A stretch of 64,000 bases of DNA from Aquimarina atlantica (GTDB lineage Bacteria; Bacteroidota; Bacteroidia; Flavobacteriales; Flavobacteriaceae), in contig NZ_AQRA01000005.1 of the NCBI RefSeq assembly GCF_000626715.1, forward strand, positions 186,001 through 250,000, read 5' to 3'. Every line of letters begins with the position of its first letter. The first letter of the stretch is position 1. Made by a program: the position numbers and the translations under genes. Below are positions 1-9,277 of the stretch, piece after piece. The notes beneath the pieces were generated by a model that was not told the DNA's origin, ran no database searches, and worked only from the letters and a program-made list of their open reading frames with translations.

Positions 1-3000
1 ATTCCAGGGAGCAGCTAATCCAAATTGAGTTCCTGTTGCCCAGGAAACCATTTTTTCTACCATACTACCTATAGTAGTAGATTCGGTAAAGCTTAATTCT
101 GCTACATAGTGATGTTTTCCATTGGTGCCAATGTCCTTTACTTCACCTTTTAAGAATTCCCAGATAATCCCAAAGGATTTTACACTGGGATCGAAATCAT
201 AGAATGCCTGAAAATTGATACCTAACCAGGTAACATTAGCATTTATATTACCATAGTATCCTACTTCTGTTTCTTCATCTTTTTTACCATATGCTACCAT
301 AGCATTACCTTCTACACTAAGATCCAGGAAATCAATCTCCCAGGGTTTAGCAGTTTTACCACTAAATTCCCAATATTTAGTTTTTGTCTGGATTTTAAAA
401 CCAAGACCATCAATTGCATAATCAAATCCATCTTCGGGTTTCCAGGTTGGTGCAATGTAAAAAGTGAGTAGCTGCCCAATTTCTAGGGCGCCAGAGGTCT
501 GTGTGCCGGTAAATGTCCAACCACTTCCTGTGGCATAAGTAGATTGTAGGGATAGCCCAATTTTCATACTTTCGGGTAATACCACAAATTCACCACCAAT
601 ACTCACTTCATTGTTACCTGTGTTGTGAATGATATTAGTGGTTAGTTTATTAATCGTGAAAAGAGGTCCTATAACTAAAGGTTTATCTGCTTCGAGAATC
701 GTATTTAATTGATAATATTTTTCATTTGGTTTTAGATCAAAATCTAATAAGGTTACAGCGGTTTCTAAATCTAAGGGTCCTGTACCAAATAATTCTAGTA
801 AGTCACTAAGCTGGATAACGCCATCACTTAACCCTCCGTGGACTTTAAAATGAGGATAAGTACCTAAAATACTAACCGTTCCTTTGCCTATTGTAAAATC
901 ACCAGTTACCGTAAATTCAATTTTTCTGTTCGCTACGTCCTGCACGTTGTAGACTTGTACATCTACACTGGGATTAATTTGAAAAGGAGGATTTGCAGAC
1001 AATTCCCAGGGGGTGTCGGTACTCATTGCATACGACATATAATCAAATGCATGAGTTTGGTTGTTATAGTGTAGTTGAATGTCTTTTAAACCAAAACCTG
1101 CCATTCCATTCAAAGGAGGTTGAAGTACTTGAACCAGATTAATACCTCCTGCCATCTGGAAAAAACTGGATACACTAAGAGGACTGCTAAAACCGCCAGT
1201 AATAAGCCAGGTGTTCTCTTCTTCAGGGTATTTAATCATTGTTTCCAGTACTATAGGATCATTATTGGCATCTTTGCCAGACCCAATAATATTCCCTTTC
1301 AAACCTCCTTCTACTGCGCTTCCGGCTTCGTTAATTTTTAAACTGAAACCGGGCTTTTCGAAACCTATCCAGGGGATTCCGTCGATATTCCAACGTTGAT
1401 TTATTTCCGTTTCAATCTCTGTTACAACCGACTCCTCGGGACTGGTAAAATTTAATGTGATATTAAAATCAGGACCGAAGGCAGTTGTTGTTCCTTTAGA
1501 TAGAGTAACTTTTGTTACCGTATCTCCATCTTTTTCTTCTGTAATATCCTCTTTGGCGACAGTAATAAAAAACAAATTACCGGTGACCAGTTTGAAAAAC
1601 GAGGATAGATATGTATTTGGTAATGCATTTAGGATATTTACACCACCATTACTATAATTATTGATAAGTTTATTATACACACCTTCTAATGTAAGTGCTT
1701 CTTCTTCTAAGACCATTAGATCAGTGTCAGTACTGGTTTTGGTACGCGCTTTTGAAGATGCTAATAGCGTAACAATAGGTAAGACCAGTTTTACTCCTAC
1801 CAGACCGAGCATTAATTTATCATGAATATCTTTTTGATAATAAACTCCTAAATTCGTGAAATAGGTGTGTACATCATTAGATGTGGTATACGAATTTACC
1901 ATAAACGCTCCCGAAACAGCTAATGCATCGTAATACGCTTCAGGTTTACCGGGGTTTGTTTTTTTTAGATAAGTGTCAAAAGTCTGATTTCTGAAGTTTA
2001 ATGCTGCAGTTTTTGCCGCCTCTGCAACGGGAGAATAGTTTACGGCAGATAAAGTAGAAGGATAATTGGCTCTATCTTCTTCTCCTGTTTTCGGGATTTG
2101 TAAAAAAGGTTGTCCTACACTAATCGGTAGACTAGAAGATCCCTGGCCTTCAAAAACTCCGGGTAATCCCGAATTGGCGTAGTAATAATTGTAAACTTCC
2201 TGAGGAACTGGCCCAAGAGTGATCGCTACGATTTCTTTATTTCCTGCTCCGGTAAGTGTACTGGTTAGGTCATCAATTTTTACATAACTTCCATTTTTAT
2301 AACCTTCTACTAATGATAATGTATATCCACCATCCATTAATGGTTTAACTTGCTGCCCCAGTTTAAGAATAAAATTATCTAAACTTAATTGGGCATAAGC
2401 CCCAAACATATCATTATCGATGTATACTTCTTGGATTTTTGCTTTAAGAGCGGGTAAAGAACTGTCCCTATTTTTTAGATCTACAGCAAATGCCGAAGCA
2501 TAATCAAAAGGCATTTCCTGGTATTTTTCTTGTATTTTGGCAATATCGCTTAGAATAAAAAGCGCAATGGGTGTATTATTACTCATTTGCGCAGTAAACG
2601 CAGAAAGAATTAGATTTAAGGTCATTTCTGCCGGACTGGAAAACTGATGTAAACCATATATTGGCCAGAGTCGAAGTTCTTTTTTAGTAGTATGGGCATT
2701 ATAAATCGACTCGGCATTTATAGATCTTATTTTTAAATCGGTATTATAGGTTTGATCTTTTGCATACCATGTCCATAAGGTTTCTGGAACAGTTGTGAAG
2801 GAATCTGCAGGAAATTTAAACGCTAACTCTGCAAATGAAGCTGATTCTTTTGTTAAATCATATGGGTCTTTATCTTTACGCTCTATTTGATTAGGTGCTT
2901 TTTCCCATAAATAAGGTTGAAGTCTTAAAAAATAGGTGACATTAAAGAGATCTGCATAATTTACTTCACTGTTATCGGCTCCACCAGTAAATCCAAAATC

Positions 3001-3372
3001 GATTTGTTCCAGGTTTGGCTTTTTATCTTTATATTCTAAAAAGGTGATGGTAGCTTTACCATAAGTTATGCTGGTCGTTGATATGTCATCTGGAATAAGA
3101 CCGGTAAGCAGTATAGCCAATTTCTTTGGAGTATCTGCACCAGAATAGATCATTAGAATATTTTTAGAATAGTCTGTAGCATCAACTATTCTTTTCATAA
3201 TATTTACTGTAGTGGCCTGATGCCCAAAATTAGGGGTGCCATCTACATAAAATCGTAGCTCATCCTTGCTTTTTATAAGTGCAAGCATGTCCTTTATTGA
3301 TGCATCGGTAGTAGACTCACTAGTATCCTGCCCTTGCATTAATTTGGTTAAAAGATCATTGAAGTCGCCCAT
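1..3372 (-). CDS. Giant beta-rich protein of unknown function (3' end outside window)
   Basis: Reading on the minus strand from ATG at 3370-3372, the frame stays open to the window edge, giving 1124 visible residues. The protein starts MGDFNDLLTKLMQGQD and has no signal peptide, so it is either cytoplasmic or exported by an unusual route. Residues about 38-65 (LRFYVDGTPNFGHQATTVN) have a G-x-GHQ segment followed by a hydrophobic stretch (NILMIYSGAD) that reads like a Rossmann or GT-B-type nucleotide fold; this is inference. From about residue 560 on, the sequence is rich in Thr, Asn, Gly and alternating hydrophobics, as in repetitive beta structure. It follows the 1201-aa protein by 73 bases in the same direction and is probably co-transcribed with it. 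I do not recognise the family with certainty; a link to the DUF6603-type large proteins is only an impression. Confidence 0.75.
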   Translation of the reverse strand, partial: MGDFNDLLTKLMQGQDTSESTTDASIKDMLALIKSKDELRFYVDGTPNFGHQATTVNIMKRIVDATDYSKNILMIYSGADTPKKLAILLTGLIPDDISTTSITYGKATITFLEYKDKKPNLEQIDFGFTGGADNSEVNYADLFNVTYFLRLQPYLWEKAPNQIERKDKDPYDLTKESASFAELAFKFPADSFTTVPETLWTWYAKDQTYNTDLKIRSINAESIYNAHTTKKELRLWPIYGLHQFSSPAEMTLNLILSAFTAQMSNNTPIALFILSDIAKIQEKYQEMPFDYASAFAVDLKNRDSSLPALKAKIQEVYIDNDMFGAYAQLSLDNFILKLGQQVKPLMDGGYTLSLVEGYKNGSYVKIDDLTSTLTGAGNKEIVAITLGPVPQEVYNYYYANSGLPGVFEGQGSSSLPISVGQPFLQIPKTGEEDRANYPSTLSAVNYSPVAEAAKTAALNFRNQTFDTYLKKTNPGKPEAYYDALAVSGAFMVNSYTTSNDVHTYFTNLGVYYQKDIHDKLMLGLVGVKLVLPIVTLLASSKARTKTSTDTDLMVLEEEALTLEGVYNKLINNYSNGGVNILNALPNTYLSSFFKLVTGNLFFITVAKEDITEEKDGDTVTKVTLSKGTTTAFGPDFNITLNFTSPEESVVTEIETEINQRWNIDGIPWIGFEKPGFSLKINEAGSAVEGGLKGNIIGSGKDANNDPIVLETMIKYPEEENTWLITGGFSSPLSVSSFFQMAGGINLVQVLQPPLNGMAGFGLKDIQLHYNNQTHAFDYMSYAMSTDTPWELSANPPFQINPSVDVQVYNVQDVANRKIEFTVTGDFTIGKGTVSILGTYPHFKVHGGLSDGVIQLSDLLELFGTGPLDLETAVTLLDFDLKPNEKYYQLNTILEADKPLVIGPLFTINKLTTNIIHNTGNNEVSIGGEFVVLPESMKIGLSLQSTYATGSGWTFTGTQTSGALEIGQLLTFYIAPTWKPEDGFDYAIDGLGFKIQTKTKYWEFSGKTAKPWEIDFLDLSVEGNAMVAYGKKDEETEVGYYGNINANVTWLGINFQAFYDFDPSVKSFGIIWEFLKGEVKDIGTNGKHHYVAELSFTESTTIGSMVEKMVSWATGTQFGLAAPWN

Positions 3373-3445
3373 CTTAAAATATTTTTATGATTTGTGTAAT
3401 TCTTTACAGAATTATGATATGTTGGTTATAAATGTCATGTCTATA

Positions 3446-6400
3446 CTATTCTGCCAGTGCCGCTGTTTTCTTATTGCTTTTTAAGCTTTTTATGGAGCTT
3501 GGATCATCTTTCTTATACATGGCATACCAGCCTAACCCAGATGATTTACCTCCAGAATTAGGATTGCCAAACAGGTAAAACAGAGAAGAACCATTAGGCG
3601 GAATTTTGAGTAAGCCTAAAAATTTCAAAGCAATTTGAGTAAACATAAGAAGGAATGATTTCTTACTATCGTCAAAAGCTAATCGAAGTTGTCCTATAGA
3701 GAGTTTGAGAACCGATTGCAGGCTAATCAATTTTGCTCCGCCGCCAGTACCTGGTAGAGAAATACCAATATTGGCATTATAAGTATCTCCGGTACTATCT
3801 GGTGCCCAACTTAATAGCAGAAAGGAGTCTAAACTTACCTTCCCTGCCAGTTCTCCCGGAGTTCCCATATTTAGTTTAAAATCCAAGCCATACCAGGCAG
3901 AGTTGTCGACTCCAGATAATTTAACATCCGGGATTACAGTTAAGAAACCTTTGTCCTGAGGGCTTTTTTCACTGTTTCCGATAATTAGACCTTTTAGATC
4001 CAATGCAAAATTGATAAATAAACTTTCGCTCCTGGCTGTACTGGTAGTGATATCAAAGGTGATTTCTCCTGCATCAAAATTCAAGGATTTATTTTGCTGC
4101 GGATGTTCAATTTCATAAATCATAGCAATCCCAAGATTGCTGAAATTAAGGCCGGTTCTTGGAGTGAGGTTATCATTATCAGGGCTTCCGAAAGAGAAAA
4201 TGTCAAAATTGGTTACATTTTCTGGATCACTCGTATTCTCAATGATTTTATAATCGATGAATCCCTGCATACTAAACCAAGACTCGTCATACCCCTCTTT
4301 TGGAGCATCTCGTGTAGTTAATAATACATTAGTAATCTCTATTTTATTATAGATATTACTATCGAACAAAAAGACATTATCTTCAACACTACCCATGCTA
4401 TATACTGCATTCCCGTTATTAATCTGAAAACTACCTTTAAGTAAAATATTTTTGAAAATATTCTCTGGATTTCCCATACTTAATACATCACTATCAAAAA
4501 GTTTATTGATGGTTAATTGAGAATAGCTTTCAAAGTTTTTTACGGCGGTATTTTCGAATAAAACTTTTAGCGAGAGTAGCCTAAAGTCATAAGTATCTGC
4601 AGTGGTGGGAGAGATGGTTTCTGGCGGATTGATAGTGTCATCAAAGTCTGGGTCTACATAATAGATCAAACCAAACATAGTACTGGATTGATCAACAACA
4701 GCTCCTGTGTTTTTAGACTCTCCTTTTTTTACAGGGCTTATTTCTACTGCAAAATGATGGGCATTAAATGCTTCGGGATTAGTGATCCCAGCCATAATAC
4801 CCTGAAGATTCGTAGGGATTTCTTTAATATCCATTCGCAGTACCAGAATACCGGTCCAGTTTTCATCGGTAGCAATTTCATTAAACTTAGAGAAATACTC
4901 GTTGTCAGATTGCTCGTATGTTTCTTTAAAATAAGATTGCAGCCATTGTGATAGTATGATCAATTGATCAGCATCTGGATCTTGTTGTACGCCTTCAGAA
5001 TTAATGGTAGACGGAGAACCAAATTGATCGCGTTGCGTCCATTTTTTTGGATTAGCGACCAGGCTTTCTTTAGCACTAATTTCTGAGTCAGGATTAGGAT
5101 CATATAATTTGCCTTTACGGCCCTTAATGATCATAATATTTTTGTAGTTGTTGTATTCACTTCCTTGTCCTATATTGGCCTGTAACTCCCAACTATCAAT
5201 ACTCATGATATTGTTAAATGTTGCTGTGAGCGGGTCTTCTTCACCTAATGCTCCTAAATATTTTGAATTTGCAGTAACTAAAAAGAGGTCGCTGGTTTGG
5301 AGTGCTTCGACCAGTTCGTTTTCGGGATTTAAAAACTCTAATTTATACTTATCACCATGATCTGTATTCTGACCTAAGAAAACTTCGTTCCATAAGGTTT
5401 GCCCTCCACTTTGTGTTGTAGTGGCCAAAAGCCCTGACGGAGTGGTAGAAGTAGTGGGAGTTACTCCGTTTTTATTTACCATTTGTTTTGCAGATAGCAA
5501 TGATGTATTCGTGCTTGCTTTTCCGATGTTATTTCTACGAGTTTGACTAATGATTTGGCTTTCGAATGTTTCGGTATCTGATTCAGAAAAAGAAGTGATT
5601 CCATTTCCAACAGTTAATCCCAGGTATGGTACTATCGGAAATAAGGTTGTATTATTAGCGGTATATGTAAAGCCTAAATTATTATGAACAAATAGATCAG
5701 GATATTTATAAGAGGAACTACCTTCTCCAAAAAGAGCAGAGCCTTTTGGTTGAGATACATAGGTAACCGTATTACCCGAAGTGTTTAGTATAGTTGCCCA
5801 GGAGGTTTCTTTTGTATGAGATAATAAGGGAGCTGTTGGTGACTCTGGTGCTTTTACAGATGATGCGGCTTCAAAAGGGAATTTAGGTGCCAATGCCGCA
5901 TTTTTAGAAATAAAACGAATGGTATCCCCTTTTTGACTTAAAGTAAAAAATTCTGTGCCTTGCAGGCCACACATCATGTAATATTCACCAGTAGTTGTTT
6001 CTTTTTGAAATTGAATTTCAAAATCTCCTTCGGGAGTAAAATGAAATTCTTCTGTATTACTATTATCGTTTATAGCTCCTGTAGAAATTACCAGACGAGC
6101 ATTGTATATATTATTAGCTTCTTGCTTAGGTAGTAGTGTTATTTCATTTCCATAGTTAGAAGTAAAATACGAATTTAGAGTAGTATCTCTTTGATCACTG
6201 TTTTTACCGGTAAAGTTAAAATAGGTTCTTCTTGCGTTGTATGCTGTATTGATATTACATACAGAAGAATCATCATTCGGACAAGGATCAAAGGCTTCAT
6301 TGGTAACATCTGAAGGATCGATTACAACACTAAACCCAAGATAATCTCCTGCAGGAGTGCTTTGGGCTAATGGGAGCCATTCTGATAATGAATCTTCATC

Positions 6401-7051
6401 ACCTTCTTCTTCTGGAAATAAGTATTGAAACCCCCATTTTAGATCATTTAAAAGGGAAAGCCTGTTAATAAAAAAATTAGAAAAGCGTATACAGCCACGT
6501 AACTCTCCTGAGAAATCGATGTACCCTATTTTGGTAGGAATTGTTTTTGGAGCAGAAGTTCCTGAAAAATTGATGACCAGGTTACCTGGGTTACCATTAA
6601 GCGTAATTACATTGGTAGTATCATCTAGGATGAGTCCCATCCCGTTTTGTATGGTAAGGTTTAGGCTCGAGGTAAGAGGTGCTTGTAGTCCTGTATTTAA
6701 AGCAGAACCATCTGCACTAAGTCCCATAAGCGACGTATTAGACTTGTCGATTTCACTAATATCAATCTGTTCGAGCCATATCATAGCCCTATTGGCAGAA
6801 CTAGAGGAGATTAACTCGTTTATGTTTTTTACAAAAGTTTGGGCATCTGTATCATTTTCAATAGAAGGTGCCTGCGCAGAAAACACAAAGTTTCCATTAT
6901 AATAGGTATTGCTCAGCGCATCTTTTAGGTTAATAGTACCATTGGGAGGATCTATTCCTTCTGGAGTAACAAAAGCAATAAAACCACGATCATCTGTTGC
7001 ATTTTCAGCGATATATAACTGATTGATAAACTTCTTAGAGAAAACTGTCAT
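3446..7051 (-). CDS. Giant beta-rich protein of unknown function, 1201 aa
   Basis: The 1201-residue product has no signal peptide, no transmembrane segment and no catalytic motif that I recognise. It is rich in Asn, Thr, Ser and Asp with short hydrophobic beta-like strands throughout. The N-terminus (MTVFSKKFINQLYIAENATD) is followed by a region with one Cys pair (CPNDDSSVC). The last 150 residues contain Gly-rich, amphipathic beta segments and end in a short Lys/Ser-rich tail. The segment LFYLFGNPNSGGKSSGLGW near residue 1165 reminds me of large DUF6603-associated proteins, but I cannot confirm that. It lies between a strong hairpin (7141-7235) and another giant gene, in an operon-like row of four minus-strand genes. 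Plus-strand open frames across it are shadows. Confidence 0.8.
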   Translation of the reverse strand: MTVFSKKFINQLYIAENATDDRGFIAFVTPEGIDPPNGTINLKDALSNTYYNGNFVFSAQAPSIENDTDAQTFVKNINELISSSSANRAMIWLEQIDISEIDKSNTSLMGLSADGSALNTGLQAPLTSSLNLTIQNGMGLILDDTTNVITLNGNPGNLVINFSGTSAPKTIPTKIGYIDFSGELRGCIRFSNFFINRLSLLNDLKWGFQYLFPEEEGDEDSLSEWLPLAQSTPAGDYLGFSVVIDPSDVTNEAFDPCPNDDSSVCNINTAYNARRTYFNFTGKNSDQRDTTLNSYFTSNYGNEITLLPKQEANNIYNARLVISTGAINDNSNTEEFHFTPEGDFEIQFQKETTTGEYYMMCGLQGTEFFTLSQKGDTIRFISKNAALAPKFPFEAASSVKAPESPTAPLLSHTKETSWATILNTSGNTVTYVSQPKGSALFGEGSSSYKYPDLFVHNNLGFTYTANNTTLFPIVPYLGLTVGNGITSFSESDTETFESQIISQTRRNNIGKASTNTSLLSAKQMVNKNGVTPTTSTTPSGLLATTTQSGGQTLWNEVFLGQNTDHGDKYKLEFLNPENELVEALQTSDLFLVTANSKYLGALGEEDPLTATFNNIMSIDSWELQANIGQGSEYNNYKNIMIIKGRKGKLYDPNPDSEISAKESLVANPKKWTQRDQFGSPSTINSEGVQQDPDADQLIILSQWLQSYFKETYEQSDNEYFSKFNEIATDENWTGILVLRMDIKEIPTNLQGIMAGITNPEAFNAHHFAVEISPVKKGESKNTGAVVDQSSTMFGLIYYVDPDFDDTINPPETISPTTADTYDFRLLSLKVLFENTAVKNFESYSQLTINKLFDSDVLSMGNPENIFKNILLKGSFQINNGNAVYSMGSVEDNVFLFDSNIYNKIEITNVLLTTRDAPKEGYDESWFSMQGFIDYKIIENTSDPENVTNFDIFSFGSPDNDNLTPRTGLNFSNLGIAMIYEIEHPQQNKSLNFDAGEITFDITTSTARSESLFINFALDLKGLIIGNSEKSPQDKGFLTVIPDVKLSGVDNSAWYGLDFKLNMGTPGELAGKVSLDSFLLLSWAPDSTGDTYNANIGISLPGTGGGAKLISLQSVLKLSIGQLRLAFDDSKKSFLLMFTQIALKFLGLLKIPPNGSSLFYLFGNPNSGGKSSGLGWYAMYKKDDPSSIKSLKSNKKTAALAE

Positions 7052-7140
7052 GTCTAACTAATTAAGATGTATAAAAGCGATAAACTTTTCCTTGTTTTAA
7101 GAGAATATAAGAGCACTGCTAGTTTGTTTTTAAACAAAAA

Positions 7141-7235
7141 GCATTAATAATGATAAGAGTAACACTATTGATGTTCAGGTGAGTAAAGGCCCATAGTGCA
7201 TAGGCCTTTACTTATCTGAACACGTTAATTAATGC
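7141..7235 (-). terminator. Long nested hairpin between the module protein and the giant genes
   Basis: The inner arms AGTAAAGGCC (7182-7191) and GGCCTTTACT (7203-7212) pair perfectly. The next arms GTTCAG (7173-7178) and CTGAAC (7216-7221) also pair, and the outermost GCATTAAT (7141-7148) pairs with ATTAATGC (7228-7235). Read on the minus strand, the last arm runs into a T-rich stretch (GCTTTTTGTTT). It sits after the stop of the 230-aa gene and before the 1201-aa gene, so it is a terminator or a processing/attenuation hairpin that would make the upstream small genes more abundant than the giants. Confidence 0.65.
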
Positions 7236-7284
7236 TTACTCCTCATCATAGTGTAAAGGAGATACTAATTAAGCTAAATAGCTA

Positions 7285-7977
7285 TTAATTAGTAAATGTA
7301 TAGGCAGCAGCCATAGTTTCCTGATTACTGTTCCCTGTAGGATTATATCCACTCATGAAAATGGCTATAGTATAGGTAAGACCTCTACCGATATTAACAT
7401 TGTTAAAAGCCCCACCATTATTACTAGTGATCTGAACCGCAGACAATGGACGAGCGTAGAAAGAAGGAGCTCCAGCTTGCCAGATAGCTGCCCATGAACC
7501 ATTACCTTTAAGGTCGATTTGATTTGGGAAGTTTTCCAAACCAAAAGACACACTAGTGGTACCAGGTTTTACGTTAACGATTGTTCCTTCAAAATTATTA
7601 GTAGTACTTGGTTGTCCAGCAGCAGGAATAAATGAAGAAGAACAAATGTTTCCATAAGTCTGTGCAGGGTCGTTTAGTGTAGGACCCACTGCATACCCAA
7701 CAATATAGCTATTGTTATTAAGGTCCAGACCGTCAAAGTTTAACGATCCTGCCTGAGTATTACTAGGTATGATCTTGCTTTGAAGTGGTGGTGTACCAAA
7801 TGGAATCTCGTTACTATTCTGCCATAATACTACTTGGTTTCCAAAAGTATTTGGTTGATTCCCCGAAAGCGTATCATAAGTAATGTCAAGAGAGTTGGCC
7901 GTAATGGTAGTAATCTCGATTTTTGTTGTTAATACCGTTGTTGATTTTCCTTGTTTTTCTAATGTTGCAGTACTCAT
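7285..7977 (-). CDS. Tandem-module protein without signal peptide, 230 aa
   Basis: The protein contains two copies of a roughly 100-residue module, at about residues 20-118 and 128-228. Each copy has a Trp centre (VVLWQNSNEIPF and AAIWQAGAPSFY), a run of Gly/Asn/Ser, and a Tyr-rich strand near its end (NNNSYIVGYAVG and GLTYTIAIFMSG). The pattern suggests a small beta-sandwich repeated twice, as in lectin-like or adhesin modules; the fold is inferred. The N-terminus (MSTATLEKQGKSTTVL) is hydrophilic and has no signal peptide, unlike its paralogue encoded 44 bases upstream. No function can be assigned. The spacing and the downstream hairpin suggest it is the second gene of a four-gene transcript. 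Confidence 0.75.
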   Translation of the reverse strand: MSTATLEKQGKSTTVLTTKIEITTITANSLDITYDTLSGNQPNTFGNQVVLWQNSNEIPFGTPPLQSKIIPSNTQAGSLNFDGLDLNNNSYIVGYAVGPTLNDPAQTYGNICSSSFIPAAGQPSTTNNFEGTIVNVKPGTTSVSFGLENFPNQIDLKGNGSWAAIWQAGAPSFYARPLSAVQITSNNGGAFNNVNIGRGLTYTIAIFMSGYNPTGNSNQETMAAAYTFTN

Positions 7978-8021
7978 AATTGTTTAGATTTAAATGTTAA
8001 TTTTAGGTTTTAAAAATGTAT

Positions 8022-8873
8022 CTATTTATCCGATGCCGGATCACTTGTGTTAAAATTTAAGATGGCTGCAGCAGTCGTATTATCTGCCCCCATAAAGTAT
8101 ATTAAGGTATATTCTGTATCCCGACCTAACGATAGGTTATTTAGTGCTACGATTCCTTGATTAGAGTAACTATCTATTTTTGTTTTAATAAGAGCGTCAG
8201 GCGGTAGATTGTATGGAGAAGCATAACCTTTCCATAATCCAACCCAATTTCCGTTTTTTTTGGGGAGATAGCCCGAAAGAGTTTGATAGAAAACTGATAA
8301 TGAAGTTTGTCCTAGATTTTCAATTCCTATATGTACATTAGATAGCGGTGCTTTGATACCTCCTGCACCCAGGATAGCACTGGCACAAATATTTCCGATC
8401 CCAGAACCTACCCCATATCCCACTACATAGCTGTTATATGTAATAGTAAGACCATCTATAGTTACAGTACCACTTTGGGTATTAACTCCTATTTCTATCA
8501 TTTTAATGGGCTCTACTGTCCAGGGAATAACAGATGATTCCCAAATAGCTATAAAATTTTTGTATGTCGATGGTTGATTAGCAGGAAGTCCCGAAAAAGC
8601 TACAGTAATTGATTCTCCGGTAAAACTAGTAATTTCAATCTTACAGGTATTGAGTTTTGCCGTTTCAATTGCTACAGCAAGAGGTTGAAATTCTTTCAAA
8701 GCAATAGGATTAATATTAGAGGTGTTAAATTTCACTATAGGACAGGATGCTAACACGCATGATGATCGATTCGGAAAACATAAAAAGAATACAACTATGC
8801 TTAATGTTATAATTCTCCTGGTTGTAAATCGGTAAAGCCCCAGTTTAAAGAAATAGTTGAAATTTATTGGCAT
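8022..8873 (-). CDS. Tandem-module protein with N-terminal signal or lipoprotein segment, 283 aa
   Basis: This is a paralogue of the neighbouring 230-aa protein. Two modules of about 95 residues are seen (around 60-155 and 170-275), each with the Trp motif (FIAIWESSVIPW and WVGLWKGYASPY) and a Tyr-rich terminal strand (NSYVVGYGVG and TEYTLIYFMG). Unlike the 230-aa copy, it has an N-terminal hydrophobic segment (IITLSIVVFFLCF) after Arg-Arg, followed by a lipobox-like LASC with the Cys near residue 44, so it may be a lipoprotein or membrane-anchored. The exact start is uncertain because the segment before the Arg pair is long. It is the first gene of the minus-strand block that includes both giant proteins. 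Confidence 0.75.
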   Translation of the reverse strand: MPINFNYFFKLGLYRFTTRRIITLSIVVFFLCFPNRSSCVLASCPIVKFNTSNINPIALKEFQPLAVAIETAKLNTCKIEITSFTGESITVAFSGLPANQPSTYKNFIAIWESSVIPWTVEPIKMIEIGVNTQSGTVTIDGLTITYNSYVVGYGVGSGIGNICASAILGAGGIKAPLSNVHIGIENLGQTSLSVFYQTLSGYLPKKNGNWVGLWKGYASPYNLPPDALIKTKIDSYSNQGIVALNNLSLGRDTEYTLIYFMGADNTTAAAILNFNTSDPASDK

Positions 8874-9277
8874 TGCTATTTACTTTTTGATTTGTGTGTG
8901 TAAGTTGGTGTATTGAGCATGAATGTACTCTTGTACTAAGATACCTTTAAACCAAAACATTTCCTATAGGTATAAACCCGTGTTTTTTAGGAGTTTACAG
9001 TGGTGTTTTTTGGGATTATAGTAAAGGTTTTACCATAAAAAAGAAGGGAAAATAGGATGATTGTTGCTTAAAATCAGAAGGTTTACAACTATTTATGATA
9101 AGAAGCAGTACTTTTCTTAAAAGTGAAATAATCATGACAGAAATTAACGAATTGTCATCAAAAATTAGGAATATATAATTTGAAAAAAGCTTTAGAAAAG
9201 AGTCTTATTATATATGATTAAAATGTGTCGAAATATGTAATCTACATGGTTATGATTACGTTTACTTCTCCCAGAGA
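8874..9277. other. Intergenic region with direct repeats upstream of the tandem-module operon
   Basis: This 404-base AT-rich stretch holds no convincing gene. On the minus strand it contains a direct repeat TCCYAAAAAACAC (plus-strand 8980-8992 and 9003-9015), spaced 23 bases, about 110-140 bases upstream of the 283-aa start. This is a plausible activator site for the operon. A 27-codon plus-strand frame at 9095-9178 is not supported by any ribosome binding site or recognisable sequence. Confidence 0.4.

Noticed and set aside
1120..1657. Plus-strand open frames opposite the partial giant gene
   Set aside because: The minus strand carries one uninterrupted frame through this region; the plus frames overlap each other, lack promoters and have no recognisable protein character.
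9095..9178. 27-residue plus-strand frame in the region upstream of the tandem-module operon
   Set aside because: No ribosome binding site, no promoter box at a suitable distance and no sequence feature such as a leader.
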